Source: CG1-02-35-72 sp045046885
GTDB taxonomy: Bacteria; Bacteroidota; Bacteroidia; Flavobacteriales; Flavobacteriaceae
Assembly (NCBI GenBank): GCA_045046885.1
Contig: JASFYX010000011.1
Span: 48,548 to 112,547, forward strand
Direction: 5' to 3'
DNA length: 64,000 nucleotides
A model generated the notes under the pieces. The model saw only the letters and a list, made by a program, of their open reading frames with translations, made no database searches and was not told where the DNA came from. Shown piece by piece: positions 63,305 through 64,000 of the stretch. Position 1 is the stretch's first letter. Each line of letters opens with the position of its first letter. The position numbers and the translations under genes are program-made.

Positions 63305-64000
63305 CTATAATTTATTTACTCCTGGTTGTGTTATTTTAAAATGTTCTTTTTCTTTGGCTTTTGTTACCATAACGGCTACTTCTTTTAATAAGCGTTTCGC
63401 ATCGTAAATTATACCGTCTTTAATAGTGTATTTTACACCGCCTACGCGGACGACTTTATTGTCTTTATTGAGCTTTATTGCTCCCGTCCCATAAAGGACT
63501 TTTAAATTTTCAAGTGGATTTTCGGCTACAATAACAAAATCGGCTAACTTACCTTCTTCTACACTGCCTAACTTATCATCAACACCTAACAATTCGGCAC
63601 CATTTAAGGTAGCGGCTCTTATCACTTCAAGTGGATGGAAACCCGCTTCGCGTAGCAATTCTAACTCTCTAATATAGGCAAATCCGTAAAGCTGAAAAAT
63701 AAACCCCGAGTCTGAACCGGCTGTTACACGCCCGCCTCTGTTTTTATATTCGTTTATAAAAGTCATCCATAATTGGTAATTCTTTTTCCAAGCCACTTCT
63801 TGCTCGGTACCCCAATAATGCCAGTACGACCCATGCGACTTTTTACTGGGTTGATAAAAACGCCAAAGCGATGGCAATGTATAAATTTCGTGCCATTCAG
63901 CACGACGTGCCCGCATCAAATCACGACTGGCTTCGTAAATATTAAAAGTTGGGTCTATGGTAAAATCGAGCGCTAAGAGTTCGTTCATCACGTCATTCCA
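63305..64000 (-). CDS. amidohydrolase family protein, C-terminal part (5' end beyond the window)
   Basis: The frame is open to the window edge, so about 232 C-terminal residues are visible and the N-terminal metal site is outside. The visible part has VTAGSDSGFIF (the metal-binding Asp), LREAGFHPLEVIRAATLNGAELLG, and LGSVEEGKLADFVIVAENPL, as in imidazolonepropionase-like hydrolases. It is not a copy of the gene at 8368, which has different loops. Confidence 0.8.
   Translation of the reverse strand, partial: WNDVMNELLALDFTIDPTFNIYEASRDLMRARRAEWHEIYTLPSLWRFYQPSKKSHGSYWHYWGTEQEVAWKKNYQLWMTFINEYKNRGGRVTAGSDSGFIFQLYGFAYIRELELLREAGFHPLEVIRAATLNGAELLGVDDKLGSVEEGKLADFVIVAENPLENLKVLYGTGAIKLNKDNKVVRVGGVKYTIKDGIIYDAKRLLKEVAVMVTKAKEKEHFKITQPGVNKL

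Overview
The window is about two-thirds A+T and reads as a chromosomal segment of a Flavobacteriaceae-like Bacteroidetes. The grounds are: two kinds of T9SS-dependent secreted protein with a C-terminal type A sorting domain, promoters with the Bacteroidetes -7 consensus TAnnTTTG, DUF5777/DUF4369/DUF4870/DUF2807 families, a CcsBA fusion, methylmalonyl-CoA mutase in two subunits, and at least seven signal peptides that leave Gln as the first mature residue. I see no prophage, integrase or transposase. Most of the window is ordinary chromosome with several accessory-looking islands.

Layout. 1-9.7 kb: housekeeping and envelope genes (KAS III fragment, PafA-like phosphatase, MlaEF-type ABC transporter, DUF389, mannose-1-phosphate guanylyltransferase, SprT-like, SDR, amidohydrolase). 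9.7-15.9 kb: an envelope/redox region with YceI, an OB-fold protein, a CxxCH lipoprotein, a lamin-tail-like T9SS protein, a DUF5777 barrel and three tandem paralogous T9SS-exported proteins, each carrying one CxxCH haem motif. 15.9-22.6 kb: two lipoproteins (one a glutaminyl cyclotransferase), L31 type B with a structured leader, and CcsBA, the cytochrome c maturation enzyme that the many CxxCH proteins here need. 22.7-25.2 kb: tryptophanase behind a short leader ORF, an Fe-S type Rrf2 regulator and DoxX. 25.3-30.8 kb: udk-ftsB/divIC-mutA-mutB and a LacI regulator next to a decayed T9SS gene.

31-37 kb: tRNA-Pro(GGG), a tRNA-like relic that keeps the acceptor and anticodon arms but has foreign hairpins in place of the D and T arms, an 834-residue double 'plug' protein without a barrel, an M3 peptidase, and tRNA-Pro(TGG). 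Both tRNAs are followed by the same two-hairpin arrangement. 37-42.6 kb: a five-part cluster (FAD dehydrogenase, palindromic repeat array, ThDP enzyme, small unknown protein, GMC oxidoreductase) that looks like an uncharacterised catabolic pathway. 42.6-51.5 kb: a one-cysteine thioredoxin-like protein, TrxB, the PadR/PspC/DUF2807/DUF4870 stress group, DUF4442, AIM24, a haloalkane dehalogenase with a complete HLD-II catalytic pentad, and a MalY-type lyase.

51.6-63.2 kb: a complete dissimilatory nitrate reduction operon on the minus strand, reading dihaem cytochrome c - narG - narH - narJ - narI - narK1 - narK2 - hemerythrin. NarG and NarI keep all the cofactor ligands I could place against E. 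coli. NarK1 has an unusual 80-residue soluble insert. The window ends inside a second amidohydrolase. Working together, CcsBA (19.5-22.6 kb) would mature the Nar cytochrome and possibly the secreted haem proteins. The Rrf2 regulator and hemerythrin are plausible parts of the response to NO or oxygen, but that is inference.
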